Part shown: piece after piece, positions 44,819 to 53,114 of the stretch | Position numbering within the stretch: the stretch's first letter is position 1 | Layout: every line of letters begins with the position of its first letter | Source of the DNA: Psychrobacter immobilis | GTDB taxonomy: Bacteria > Pseudomonadota > Gammaproteobacteria > Pseudomonadales > Moraxellaceae | Length of the DNA: 64,000 bases | Assembly (NCBI RefSeq): GCF_904846235.1 | Contig: NZ_CAJGZN010000004.1 | Location: 1 to 64,000, forward strand | Direction of reading: 5' to 3' | The notes under the pieces: generated by a model | The model's input: only the letters and a program-made list of their open reading frames with translations | Databases searched by the model: none | What the model was told of the DNA's origin: nothing | Translations under genes and position numbers: made by a program

Positions 44819-45664
44819 ATGCAAAGTAGCACCAATATACGCTTAGTCAATCTACCTATCTTATTCAATGCATTACACATTGATACCTTGCCCGCTGACA
44901 TGCAGGCAAAAATTGCACGTGTGGATGCTTGTTTGCCACAGACGCAGTGCGGGCTATGTGAGCATCCAGATGGTTGCCTGCCATATGCCGCTGCGATTGT
45001 ATTAGATGGCGAGCCGTATAATAAATGTGTGCCCGGTGGTCAGCCAGTCACCAATGCGATTGCTCAGACTCTCGATATAGATACTCCTGACACTACGCTG
45101 ACGGCAGTGCCTTCACAGTGGCCAATAGATGCCACTTCCGAACGTCCGACCGAGGTTCGTGCGGTGATCCGTGAAGATGACTGTATTGGCTGCACCAAAT
45201 GCATTCCTGCTTGCCCAGTCGATGCTATCGTTGGTACTGGCAAGCATATGCATACGATTTTTACAGATTTGTGCACTGGCTGCGAGCTATGTATCGCGCC
45301 CTGCCCTGTTGATTGCATTGACTTAGTTACGGTTGAGCGGGAAATATCTGAACCTGAGCGAATAGCAGAGCAAGAAGATTTGAGACAACGCTACCACACT
45401 CATTTAAAACGCGTCACAGAACAGCTTGCTGATACTAGCAATAGTAGACCTGTCGTTAGTATGGTAGAGGCTAAGCTCAATAATGCAGCAAGTCAGTCTC
45501 TAAACATCAGTGAATCGCAAGCGAAAAACACTATTGCTGCTGCCAAGCTCCGTACCAAAATCAAAAAACTGGAAAAGCAGCTGAATGTGCGTGCAAACGA
45601 TAAGAAACAGGCAGAGCTCGAATCCTTACAAGCAGAGCTTGAGTCATTGCAAGTAGCGCTATAA
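44819..45664 (+). CDS. rnfB: RnfB-like iron-sulfur protein without membrane anchor
   Basis: A 281-residue ferredoxin-like protein. Residues 35-80 hold the RnfB-type Fe-S domain (CLPQTQCGLCEHPDGCLPYA with NKCVPGGQPV). Two [4Fe-4S] ferredoxin motifs follow (CIGCTKCIPACPVDAI, CTGCELCIAPCPVDCI). The last 70 residues are a charged coiled coil (RTKIKKLEKQLNVRANDKK). The N-terminal membrane helix of true RnfB is missing, and no rnfA, C, D, G or E gene is present. It precedes nth, as the rsx/rnf operon does in E. coli. It may be a soluble electron carrier that reduces other Fe-S proteins. Confidence 0.85.
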   Translation: MQSSTNIRLVNLPILFNALHIDTLPADMQAKIARVDACLPQTQCGLCEHPDGCLPYAAAIVLDGEPYNKCVPGGQPVTNAIAQTLDIDTPDTTLTAVPSQWPIDATSERPTEVRAVIREDDCIGCTKCIPACPVDAIVGTGKHMHTIFTDLCTGCELCIAPCPVDCIDLVTVEREISEPERIAEQEDLRQRYHTHLKRVTEQLADTSNSRPVVSMVEAKLNNAASQSLNISESQAKNTIAAAKLRTKIKKLEKQLNVRANDKKQAELESLQAELESLQVAL

Positions 45665-45684
45665 TGGTAATAGCTGATTACGCA

Positions 45685-45716
45685 ATTAATGCGTTAATAA
45701 ATTAATGCGTTAATAA
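45685..45716 (+). repeat. perfect 16-bp tandem duplication
   Basis: ATTAATGCGTTAATAA occurs twice in direct succession (45685-45700 and 45701-45716), and a partial third unit follows. It lies between rnfB and the nth promoter. Confidence 0.8.
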
Positions 45717-45735
45717 ATTGATACTTTAATAATCA

Positions 45736-45765
45736 TTAACATGAATGCTAGCGCTAGCATATAAT
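45736..45765 (+). promoter_or_regulatory. nth promoter with a palindrome in the spacer
   Basis: TTAACA (45736-45741) and TATAAT (45760-45765) are 18 bases apart, a near-consensus sigma70 promoter. The spacer contains ATGCTAGCGCTAGCAT (45745-45760), a perfect 16-base palindrome that touches the -10 box. A protein bound there would block RNA polymerase. The start point near 45772 gives a short leader before the nth ATG at 45804. Confidence 0.6.
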
Positions 45766-45803
45766 TTGGCACAATCATTCATTAACATAATAGTCAAAAT
45801 GCC

Positions 45804-46499
45804 ATGAGTAAAACGGTCAAACATAAAACAGCTGACACGCCGCCCTCTAGACGAATGCCCAATCGTAACGTGCGTCCATTCTTTGAAAAGCTGGCAGCGA
45901 CTATTGATGAACCTGTCACCGAACTCAATTATGACAGTAATTTTGAATTGCTTATTGCGGTAATTTTGTCCGCACAAGCGACTGATGTCAGTGTCAATAT
46001 TGCTACCAAGCAATTGTACCCTGTGGCCAATACACCTGAGTCAATACTGGCACTAGGCGAAGACGGTCTCAAATCCTATATCAAAAACATTGGTTTATAC
46101 AATGCCAAAGCAAAAAACGTCATCAAAACCTGCCATGATTTGATTGAGAAATTTGATAGCACTGTTCCTGATAACCGCAAAGACTTAGAGTCACTGGCAG
46201 GTGTCGGCCGGAAAACTGCCAATGTCGTGCTAAATACGGCCTTTGGTCAACCCACTATGGCCGTTGACACGCATATCTTTCGTGTGAGTAATCGTACTGG
46301 GCTTGCTACTGGCAAAACCGTACTCATCGTCGAAAAAAAGCTGGTCGAGCGTATTCCAGAAGACTTCATCGTAGACGCCCATCATTATCTTATCTTACAC
46401 GGCCGCTATACTTGCCAGGCACGTACACCCAAATGCGGCGCTTGCCCTGTCTATGAAGAATGTATGTTTAAAGATAAAGCTGCATTTTTAGAGTTGTAA
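45804..46499 (+). CDS. nth: endonuclease III
   Basis: A 231-residue DNA glycosylase/AP lyase. It has the helix-hairpin-helix ESLAGVGRKTANVVL with catalytic Lys nearby, the essential Asp in MAVDTHIFRV, and the C-terminal [4Fe-4S] cluster CQARTPKCGACPVYEEC with the C-x6-C-x2-C-x5-C spacing. It removes oxidised pyrimidines in base-excision repair. About 20 N-terminal residues exceed the E. coli enzyme. A separate promoter lies upstream, but readthrough from the rnfB-like gene is possible. Confidence 0.95.
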   Translation: MSKTVKHKTADTPPSRRMPNRNVRPFFEKLAATIDEPVTELNYDSNFELLIAVILSAQATDVSVNIATKQLYPVANTPESILALGEDGLKSYIKNIGLYNAKAKNVIKTCHDLIEKFDSTVPDNRKDLESLAGVGRKTANVVLNTAFGQPTMAVDTHIFRVSNRTGLATGKTVLIVEKKLVERIPEDFIVDAHHYLILHGRYTCQARTPKCGACPVYEECMFKDKAAFLEL

Positions 46500-46928
46500 C
46501 GTATTGTTCATTTCAAGCAGACGCTACTGCTAGCTAATCACTCAGCTAGATAAACTGCTATCCAGTAACCACCTTTGATTGCAGTGAACTGCTTGTTGAG
46601 CATTTCTTATAGTAGAGCAAGTGTTGCTCACTAGAGTTTTATAACGTTTCAAGGTAGAATAACCCTATTTTGCGTTAAGAGATTTTGGCCATTACCCTGC
46701 TTCTGATAAGGCAATCTGCACATTAGCGTTGTCTATTAGGTCAAGTATTGACCCAACTCGTTACCGCCAAGACCATATTAGAGCAAGGCAGTATCATTTT
46801 ATATATTGATTGAATGATAGTCCGCTCACCCTTTGGTCATATTTATTAGCAAAGATTTTAGTTAAAACCGATTTTAAATTGAGAAATACCGATTATCTGC
46901 CGCGTAAATGCGTGGTCAAAATTAATTA
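46500..46928. other. non-coding region between nth and metK
   Basis: No supported gene. Two short palindromes with the same CAA-GTN-TTG centre occur: GAGCAA-GTG-TTGCTC near 46617 and GGTCAAGTATTGACC (46739-46753). A small stem CCGCG/CGTGG lies near 46900, close to the metK leader hairpin. I could not match it to a SAM, SAH or other known riboswitch. Confidence 0.4.
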
Positions 46929-46929
46929 G

Positions 46930-46954
46930 AGCAGCACCCAGATGTGCTGCTTTT
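46930..46954 (+). terminator. terminator-like hairpin in the metK leader
   Basis: AGCAGCAC and GTGCTGCT are perfect eight-base arms around CCAGAT, followed by four T. It ends 34 bases before the metK ATG and more than 400 bases after nth, so it is better placed to attenuate metK than to end nth transcription. The U-run is short, so it may be weak. Confidence 0.55.
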
Positions 46955-46988
46955 CCTACCCTTATTGATTCAATTAAGCGATCCCATT

Positions 46989-48155
46989 ATGCGTGAATAC
47001 AACTTATTTACCTCAGAATCTGTGAGCGAAGGCCATCCTGACAAAATGGCTGACCAAATATCAGACGCTATCCTTGACGCTATCTTACGTGAAGATCTGC
47101 ACGCACGTGTGGCATGCGAAACCTTAGTAAAAACAGGCGCAGTCATACTTGCAGGTGAAATCACTACAACCGCAAATATCGATTTAGAGCGTCTGGTTCG
47201 TGACACCGTAAATGGCATTGGCTATCACCATTCAGACCTAGGCTTTGATGGCGAGACTTGTGCAGTCATCAACATGCTAGGCAAGCAATCTCCTGAAATC
47301 GCGCAAGGCGTTGATCGTAGCGACCCTGAAGAGCAAGGTGCAGGCGACCAAGGCTTAATGTTTGGTTATGCTAGCAATGAGACCGAAGTATTGATGCCAG
47401 CGCCTATCGAGTATGCCCATCGTTTGATGGAGCGTCAGTCGGAGCTGCGCCGCGCAGGCGAGCTACCTTGGTTGCGTCCAGACGCTAAAGCGCAGGTAAC
47501 CTTGAAGTATGACGGCAATCGCCCTGTCGCCATCGATGCTGTTGTATTATCAACACAGCATGATCCAAGCATCTCGCAGTCAGATCTACAAGAAGCCGTG
47601 ATGGAATCTATCATCAAGCAAGTGCTACCAGCTGACTTATTGCACGCTGGCACACGCTATCATATCAACCCCACTGGTAAGTTTGTGATTGGTGGTCCTG
47701 TCGGTGATGCTGGTTTAACTGGTCGTAAAATTATTGTTGATACTTACGGCGGCATGGCACGTCATGGTGGCGGTGCGTTCAGTGGTAAAGATCCTTCAAA
47801 AGTGGATCGCAGTGCTGCTTATGCGGTACGTTATGTGGCCAAAAACATCGTAGCAGCAGGACTTGCTGATCGCTGTGAAGTACAAGTAAGCTACGCCATC
47901 GGTGTCGCTGAACCCACCTCTATCTCAGTCAACACGTTTGGCACCAGCAAAATTAGCAACGATGAGATCATTCGCTTGATTCGTACTCACTTTGACCTAC
48001 GCCCTTACGGCATTACCCGTATGTTGAACTTACTACAGCCAATGTATCAGCAGACTGCTACCTTTGGACACTTTGGTCGTCCAGGCTCAGAGACTGCCTT
48101 TACGTGGGAAAAAACAGACAAAGCTGATATCTTAAAAGCAGACGCTGGTTTATAA
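46989..48155 (+). CDS. metK: S-adenosylmethionine synthase
   Basis: A 388-residue enzyme starting [20 protein letters not shown], with [12 protein letters not shown] (ATP-binding), [18 protein letters not shown] (P-loop-like) and catalytic Lys and Asp residues in the usual places. It makes SAM from methionine and ATP. I use the ATG at 46989, which gives the canonical N terminus; an upstream GTG in frame lies inside the hairpin and is not likely. A terminator-like hairpin precedes the gene. Confidence 0.97.
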   Translation: MREYNLFTSESVSEGHPDKMADQISDAILDAILREDLHARVACETLVKTGAVILAGEITTTANIDLERLVRDTVNGIGYHHSDLGFDGETCAVINMLGKQSPEIAQGVDRSDPEEQGAGDQGLMFGYASNETEVLMPAPIEYAHRLMERQSELRRAGELPWLRPDAKAQVTLKYDGNRPVAIDAVVLSTQHDPSISQSDLQEAVMESIIKQVLPADLLHAGTRYHINPTGKFVIGGPVGDAGLTGRKIIVDTYGGMARHGGGAFSGKDPSKVDRSAAYAVRYVAKNIVAAGLADRCEVQVSYAIGVAEPTSISVNTFGTSKISNDEIIRLIRTHFDLRPYGITRMLNLLQPMYQQTATFGHFGRPGSETAFTWEKTDKADILKADAGL

Positions 48156-48231
48156 GAGTCATTACTTTAAAACGTTTGCCAACCATTTTTATATACTAAA
48201 AACTACTGACACTTATTATTAGGAGTTGCTT

Positions 48232-48588
48232 ATGTCTCAAGACAATATTCAAGACCAAAACGCTGATGCTAACATTGAAATCACCCCTGAAATGCAGGCA
48301 TTCTATCAACGTGCTGACGCTATCATCGGTATCGCCAACAGCCAGCTAGGTCCTGAAGCACATTCAGGTCAAGTAGGTGCTTCTTTATTGTATGCTGCAG
48401 CACGCTATAGCGCGTCAGTTGCCTCTATCGGCTTCGTCAAAGGTGATGATTTCGCTAAAGAAAAAGACGATATCGTCGAGTTTTATGTTAAACAGTATCG
48501 CCAAATGCTAAGCGATAATTTAACTGATTATGCTCAAAACTTTGACAAGTACGTGCAGCTAAACCAAGATGACAAACCAGCTGAATAA
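48232..48588 (+). CDS. DUF3144 domain protein
   Basis: A 118-residue soluble, mostly helical protein. It contains FYQRADAIIGIANSQLGPEA and AARYSASVASIGFVKGDDF, the DUF3144 pattern. An AGGAG lies six bases before the ATG at 48232. Molecular role unknown; such genes are common in Moraxellaceae and pseudomonads. A perfect terminator follows. Confidence 0.85.
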   Translation: MSQDNIQDQNADANIEITPEMQAFYQRADAIIGIANSQLGPEAHSGQVGASLLYAAARYSASVASIGFVKGDDFAKEKDDIVEFYVKQYRQMLSDNLTDYAQNFDKYVQLNQDDKPAE

Positions 48589-48660
48589 GCGAATGTCGTC
48601 AGTCTAGATGTCTTTCATTTAGACATGCTGTCGTAGTATCAATATTTGATGGCAGAAAAC

Positions 48661-48695
48661 AAAACCCCAAGCTTAATTGAGCTTGGGGTTTTTTG
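48661..48695 (+). terminator. intrinsic terminator after the DUF3144 gene
   Basis: AAAACCCCAAGCT pairs with AGCTTGGGGTTTT around a short loop, and the right arm runs into TTTTTT. Ends the transcript about 70 bases after the stop. Confidence 0.9.
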
Positions 48696-48821
48696 TATGG
48701 TGTTTAAGTGGATAGCTATTGATAAATGAGCTACCATAAATACTTAAGCGTTTAGCCTCAATAGGCAAATCCATCAGCGATAACAGGACGCTATCGAATA
48801 TTATTAATAAGGACATTTCTT

Positions 48822-49178
48822 ATGAAACAAACTCTATCCAATTGTCGATTTTCCAAAATTAATCAATCTTCGTTCAAACCATTATCACTTATATTGATAT
48901 TAGTTCTAGCTTTGACGGGCTGTAGCTCTATGTCTGATGTAGGCACGTCTGGTCAAACACCTACCCCATCCATTCCTGATATCAGTCAGCAGTTTGAAGA
49001 TGCTCTTACTCAATGTCCACCCGCTAATCCTGCCAATAATATCTGTACGGCACAATATGAACCCGTCTGTGTAAAAACGAAAGTTGGATCAATTGTTAGC
49101 TACCGAACGGCTAGTAATGCCTGCTCAGCCTGTAATATTCCTGAAGCTATCGGTTATACAAAAGGCGAATGTAGCTAA
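48822..49178 (+). CDS. lipoprotein with a Kazal-like domain
   Basis: A 118-residue protein with a longish signal peptide and lipobox (LVLALTGCSSMSD), so lipid-anchored at about residue 34. The mature C-terminal half has ICTAQYEPVCVKTKVGS, then YRTASNACSACNIPEAIGYT and a final Cys, giving six Cys with the PVC...Y...N.C.AC...GY..GEC order of Kazal-type protease inhibitor domains. Protease inhibition at the cell surface is therefore possible, but not shown. It has its own terminator. Confidence 0.72.
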   Translation: MKQTLSNCRFSKINQSSFKPLSLILILVLALTGCSSMSDVGTSGQTPTPSIPDISQQFEDALTQCPPANPANNICTAQYEPVCVKTKVGSIVSYRTASNACSACNIPEAIGYTKGECS

Positions 49179-49261
49179 TCCATAAAGTGATTGTATCGAG
49201 AGCTGCTGTATTGGAAGCTGCTGTATTGAAAGATTTTTCATTAAAAATATTTAACATCCAT

Positions 49262-49296
49262 AAAAATACCCAGCTTATGACAAGCTGGGTATTTTT
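49262..49296. terminator. bidirectional terminator
   Basis: AAAAATACCCAGCTT and AAGCTGGGTATTTTT are perfect 15-base arms around ATGAC. With A-runs on the left and T-runs on the right it works for both the lipoprotein gene and the convergent BCCT gene. Confidence 0.92.
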
Positions 49297-49321
49297 ATAG
49301 CCAGAAAATAAACTCTAAAGC

Positions 49322-50974
49322 TTAAGCATCTTTTTCAAGTGCTGGTGGGCCTTTTAGCAACTCTTCATCACGGAATTCATTGGCCGAGTTATGCTCTGCT
49401 GACTCTTCTGTGGTGAACCATTGCTGATTACGATACAGTATCAAACGATCTCGACTGAGGCCACGCAATAGAGAGTACATCATCACGACGATCACAATAG
49501 CAAAAGGAAAGCCTGAGACAATCGATGCCGCTTGTAATGCACTCAAACCACCTGCTGCCAATAATACAGCGGCAATAACGCCTTCAGAACCTGCCCAAAA
49601 TAAGCGCTGGATCTTTGGCGGATTGGTATCGCCACCTGAAGTCAGCATATCGATGACAAAACTGGCTGAATCTGACGAGGTAACAAACCATAATACAATC
49701 ATCACCACGATGAGCAATTTGACCGCACCTGTTAATGGATAAGACTCCATTAATTTAAAGATAGCGCTCCCTGTATCGGCTTTGACCGCTTCGATCAGAC
49801 CTGGACTAACTATGTTAGGGTCTGCTGCTGCTACCAACTCCATATTTACTGCAGAACCACCAAAGGCGGTAAACCATAAAAATAAGATCGTGATAGGAAT
49901 TAATAATACACCTAGTATGAACTCACGAATGGTACGGCCACGAGAAATACGCGCAACAAACACCCCTACGAATGGTGACCAGCTGATCCACCAAGCCCAA
50001 TAAAAAATCGTCCAAGAAGCTTGCCAGTTTTCTTCGCCTCGATAAGACTCAGTCCAAAGGCCCAAAGGTACGATTTGATGCAAGTAGTTACCGATGTTTT
50101 CTACGAAGCTATTAAAAATAAACTGCGTAGGTCCAAAGATAATCACAAAACTGAGCAATATCACAGTGAACAATATATTGGTATCACTCAGACGCTTAAT
50201 GCCTTTATCCAGACCCATAAACAGAGACAACCCTGCTAGCATGGTGATAAAGCCAATCAAAATAATCTGCACCGTAATATTATTGGGTATACCAAATAAC
50301 GTCTCGAGGCCTGAGTTAATCTGTAAGACACCAAGACCCAACGTGGTTACTACCCCAAACATCGTACCGAATACAGCCAATGTATCAACTGTATGACCCC
50401 AACCACCGTAGATTTTTTTACCCAGTATAGGGTACAGCGTTGAACGTATGGCTAGCGGTAGACCTACTCGATAATGGAAGTACGCGAGCGACAGCGCGAC
50501 CATGCCGTAGAGCGCCCAGACATGCAAACCATAATGTAGGAACGAGATATTCATCGCTTGCTTGGCAGCGGCAACCGTCTCCGCCTCGCCTAATGGTGGT
50601 GCCATGAAATGATACAACGGCTCAGCGGTGCCCCAATAAAGCAGCCCAATACCGATACCAGCTGAAAACAGCATACCAATCCAAGAAACCATATTGTACT
50701 CTGGTCTCTCATTCTGATGACCGAGTCTGATATCGCCGTAACGGCTAAATATCATATAAATACTCATGACCAATGTTAAATTGACCACGACAATAAAGAA
50801 CCAGCCAAAGCGTAAAGAGACAAATGCTTTTGCTTGGTTAAATACCACTTCTGCTTGTTCATTGAATAAAGCGCCAAAAATAATGAACGCCAGTATCAAG
50901 ATTGCTGAAGTCAAAAATACAGGTTTACTTACCCGCGGAAAAGGGCCTAATCGGCCAACTTTTACATGATCCAT
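49322..50974 (-). CDS. BCCT family osmolyte transporter, copy 1
   Basis: A 550-residue betaine/choline/carnitine transporter with twelve membrane segments. The family hallmarks are GMLFSAGIGIGLLYWGTAEP (glycine-rich third helix) and WAWWISWSPFVGVFVARISR (tryptophan-rich eighth helix). It starts MDHVKVGRLGPFPRVSKPVF at the ATG at 50974 with GGGGATA upstream; an in-frame extension of 21 codons covers a conserved palindromic leader. It imports a quaternary-ammonium compatible solute with Na+ or H+. It is the downstream member of three tandem paralogues. Exact substrate cannot be read. Confidence 0.93.
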   Translation of the reverse strand: MDHVKVGRLGPFPRVSKPVFLTSAILILAFIIFGALFNEQAEVVFNQAKAFVSLRFGWFFIVVVNLTLVMSIYMIFSRYGDIRLGHQNERPEYNMVSWIGMLFSAGIGIGLLYWGTAEPLYHFMAPPLGEAETVAAAKQAMNISFLHYGLHVWALYGMVALSLAYFHYRVGLPLAIRSTLYPILGKKIYGGWGHTVDTLAVFGTMFGVVTTLGLGVLQINSGLETLFGIPNNITVQIILIGFITMLAGLSLFMGLDKGIKRLSDTNILFTVILLSFVIIFGPTQFIFNSFVENIGNYLHQIVPLGLWTESYRGEENWQASWTIFYWAWWISWSPFVGVFVARISRGRTIREFILGVLLIPITILFLWFTAFGGSAVNMELVAAADPNIVSPGLIEAVKADTGSAIFKLMESYPLTGAVKLLIVVMIVLWFVTSSDSASFVIDMLTSGGDTNPPKIQRLFWAGSEGVIAAVLLAAGGLSALQAASIVSGFPFAIVIVVMMYSLLRGLSRDRLILYRNQQWFTTEESAEHNSANEFRDEELLKGPPALEKDA

Positions 50975-51001
50975 AGGTATATCCCCAAAAAAGTGCGTAA
51001 C

Positions 51002-51015
51002 CATACCAAGGTATG
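51002..51015 (-). promoter_or_regulatory. palindrome in the BCCT copy 1 leader
   Basis: CATACCAAGGTATG (arms CATACC/GGTATG around AA), 28 bases upstream of the start codon. An identical sequence occurs at 52898-52911 before copy 2, but not before copy 3. A regulatory site or leader hairpin is inferred. Confidence 0.45.
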
Positions 51016-51140
51016 AACGAATTATCAAATATAACACCTTGTAAATACTGCCGAATGTATAGAAATGGTAGTAACATTTCGGTAATAATTTTCAAAAATC
51101 CGAATTTATCCTGAATAAATTTAAGTATCTTTACCCAATA

Positions 51141-51176
51141 AAGAAGCCCCAATTTAAAAACAAATTGGGGCTTCTT
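51141..51176. terminator. hairpin between BCCT copies 1 and 2
   Basis: AAGAAGCCCCAATTT and AAATTGGGGCTTCTT are perfect 15-base arms around six bases. A nearly identical hairpin follows copy 3 at 53038-53073. The T-run after the stem is short on both strands. It separates the transporter genes into individual transcripts. Confidence 0.75.
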
Positions 51177-51217
51177 CTATTAAAAGCTTAAGTATCTGTC
51201 TTACTTTTATCTACTTC

Positions 51218-52870
51218 TTAGTCACCTTTTACAATCTTGGGTGGTCCTTTTAGCAGATGCTCATCAGCAAATTCATCTGCCGAGTTGTGATCTGCTGATT
51301 CTTCAGTAATATAATGCTGCTGCGCTCTATATAGTATCAGTCGATCACGACTCAAACCACGCAGTAGCGCATACATCATTGCAAATATAACCAAGGCAAA
51401 TGGCAATCCTGCTACGATAGCGGCTGCTTGTAACGCGCTCAATCCACCAGCAGCCAACAACACAGCAGCAATAACACCTTCAGTGCTTGCCCAAAATAAA
51501 CGTTGAATCTTTGGCGGATTGGTATCACCACCAGCCGTCAGCATATCGATGACAAAACTTGCTGAATCTGATGAGGTCACGAACCACAATACAATCATAA
51601 TCACAATCATAAATGTGATGGGTTGCGCCAATGGATAGTATTCAACCAATTTAAAAATGGCACTACCAAAATCTGTTTGTACTGCCTCGACCAGTCCAGG
51701 ACTAACCAACGCTGGATCAATAGCAGCGAGCAGCTCCATATGAATAGCAACGCCGCCGAAAGTTGAAAACCAAAAGAACAATATGGTCATGGGGATAAGC
51801 AATACCCCAAGTACAAACTCTCTAATCGTACGACCACGGCTGATACGAGCAATAAACACGCCGACAAATGGTGCCCAACTTACCCACCATGCCCAATAAA
51901 ATATCGTCCATGCTGACTGCCAGTTTGCCTCACCTTCATAAGACTCTCCCCATAGACCTAATGGTACAACCACTGAAAGATAGTTGCCGATATTTTCTAG
52001 GAAGCTATCAAAAATGAAAAGCGTCGGCCCTAAGACGACCATAAAACCAAGTAGAATAGCCGTCAAACCGATATTCACATCGCTTAGACGCTTGATACCC
52101 TTATCCAAGCCCATCATGACAGAACAGGCGGCTAAAGCAGTAACAAAAGCAATCAGAGCGATTTGTATTGTGAGGTTATTAGGAATACCAAATAATTTCT
52201 CAAGCCCTGAGTTGATTTGCATAACCCCAAGACCGAGTGACGTCACCACACCAAACATAGTACCGAATACGGCTAAAATATCAACGGCATGACCCCACGA
52301 GCCATATATCTTTTTACCCAATATAGGATAAAGGGTGGAGCGAATCGATAGTGGTAAGCCACGGCGAAAATGGAAATAGGCTAAAGATAGCGCTACAATT
52401 GCGTACAATGCCCAAGCATGTAAGCCCCAATGTAAAAAGGTAATATTCATCGCCTGCTTGGCGGCTTCTATTGTTTCCTTTTCACCAAGTGGCGGTGCCA
52501 TAAAGTGATATAAGGGCTCTGCTGTACCCCAGTAGACAAGTCCAATACCGATACCAGCAGAGAACAGCATACCGATCCACGAAAATAGACTGTACTGTGG
52601 TGTCTCAGTTTGAGCACCAAGGCGAATATCGCCATAACGGCTCATAGACAAATAAACACAAAGTGCTAAGGCCACATTAACGAGAATAATGAAAAACCAA
52701 CCAAATTTATCGGTAATAAAGCCTTGTAAGAAACTGAACAATGTACCGGCAGCTTCAGTAAAAAAAACGCCAAGGATAATAAATATGATAATAAGTAATG
52801 CTGAAGTCAAAAAAACAGGTTTACTTACCCGCGGGAAAGGGCCTAACCTGCCAACTTTTACATGATCCAT
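51218..52870 (-). CDS. BCCT family osmolyte transporter, copy 2
   Basis: A 550-residue paralogue of its neighbours, with GMLFSAGIGIGLVYWGTAEP and WAWWVSWAPFVGVFIARISR. The N terminus MDHVKVGRLGPFPRVSKPVF is identical to copy 1. The ATG at 52870 has GGGATA upstream. Its leader and the hairpin behind it are nearly the same as those of copy 1, so those two units were duplicated together with their control regions. By eye the protein is closer to copy 3 in several stretches (EAAGTLFSFLQGFITDKFGW). Predicted uptake of glycine betaine, choline or a relative. Confidence 0.93.
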   Translation of the reverse strand: MDHVKVGRLGPFPRVSKPVFLTSALLIIIFIILGVFFTEAAGTLFSFLQGFITDKFGWFFIILVNVALALCVYLSMSRYGDIRLGAQTETPQYSLFSWIGMLFSAGIGIGLVYWGTAEPLYHFMAPPLGEKETIEAAKQAMNITFLHWGLHAWALYAIVALSLAYFHFRRGLPLSIRSTLYPILGKKIYGSWGHAVDILAVFGTMFGVVTSLGLGVMQINSGLEKLFGIPNNLTIQIALIAFVTALAACSVMMGLDKGIKRLSDVNIGLTAILLGFMVVLGPTLFIFDSFLENIGNYLSVVVPLGLWGESYEGEANWQSAWTIFYWAWWVSWAPFVGVFIARISRGRTIREFVLGVLLIPMTILFFWFSTFGGVAIHMELLAAIDPALVSPGLVEAVQTDFGSAIFKLVEYYPLAQPITFMIVIMIVLWFVTSSDSASFVIDMLTAGGDTNPPKIQRLFWASTEGVIAAVLLAAGGLSALQAAAIVAGLPFALVIFAMMYALLRGLSRDRLILYRAQQHYITEESADHNSADEFADEHLLKGPPKIVKGD

Positions 52871-52897
52871 AGGGATATCCCCAAAAAAGAGCGCAAC

Positions 52898-52911
52898 CAT
52901 ACCAAGGTATG
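52898..52911 (-). promoter_or_regulatory. palindrome in the BCCT copy 2 leader
   Basis: CATACCAAGGTATG, identical in sequence and in distance from the start codon (28 bases) to the site before copy 1. Confidence 0.45.
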
Positions 52912-53037
52912 AACGAATCACTAAATATAACACCATGTAAATACTGCCGAATGTATAGAAATCGTAGTAACATTACAGCAATAATATTTCAACAATCTGG
53001 ATTTTTCCTGAATAGATTTAAATATCTTTACCCAATA

Positions 53038-53073
53038 AAGAAGCCCCAATTTAAAAATAAATTGGGGCTTCTT
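53038..53073. terminator. hairpin between BCCT copies 2 and 3
   Basis: AAGAAGCCCCAATTT pairs perfectly with AAATTGGGGCTTCTT, the same arms as the hairpin at 51141, with a slightly different loop. It lies 41 bases after the stop of copy 3. Confidence 0.75.
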
Positions 53074-53114
53074 CTATCAAAAGCTTAAGTAGCTGTCTTG
53101 ATGCTATCTACTTT

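Noticed and set aside
46500-46988. SAM or SAH riboswitch before metK
   Set aside because: Only a short stem and a terminator-like hairpin are visible; no conserved aptamer sequence recognised by eye.
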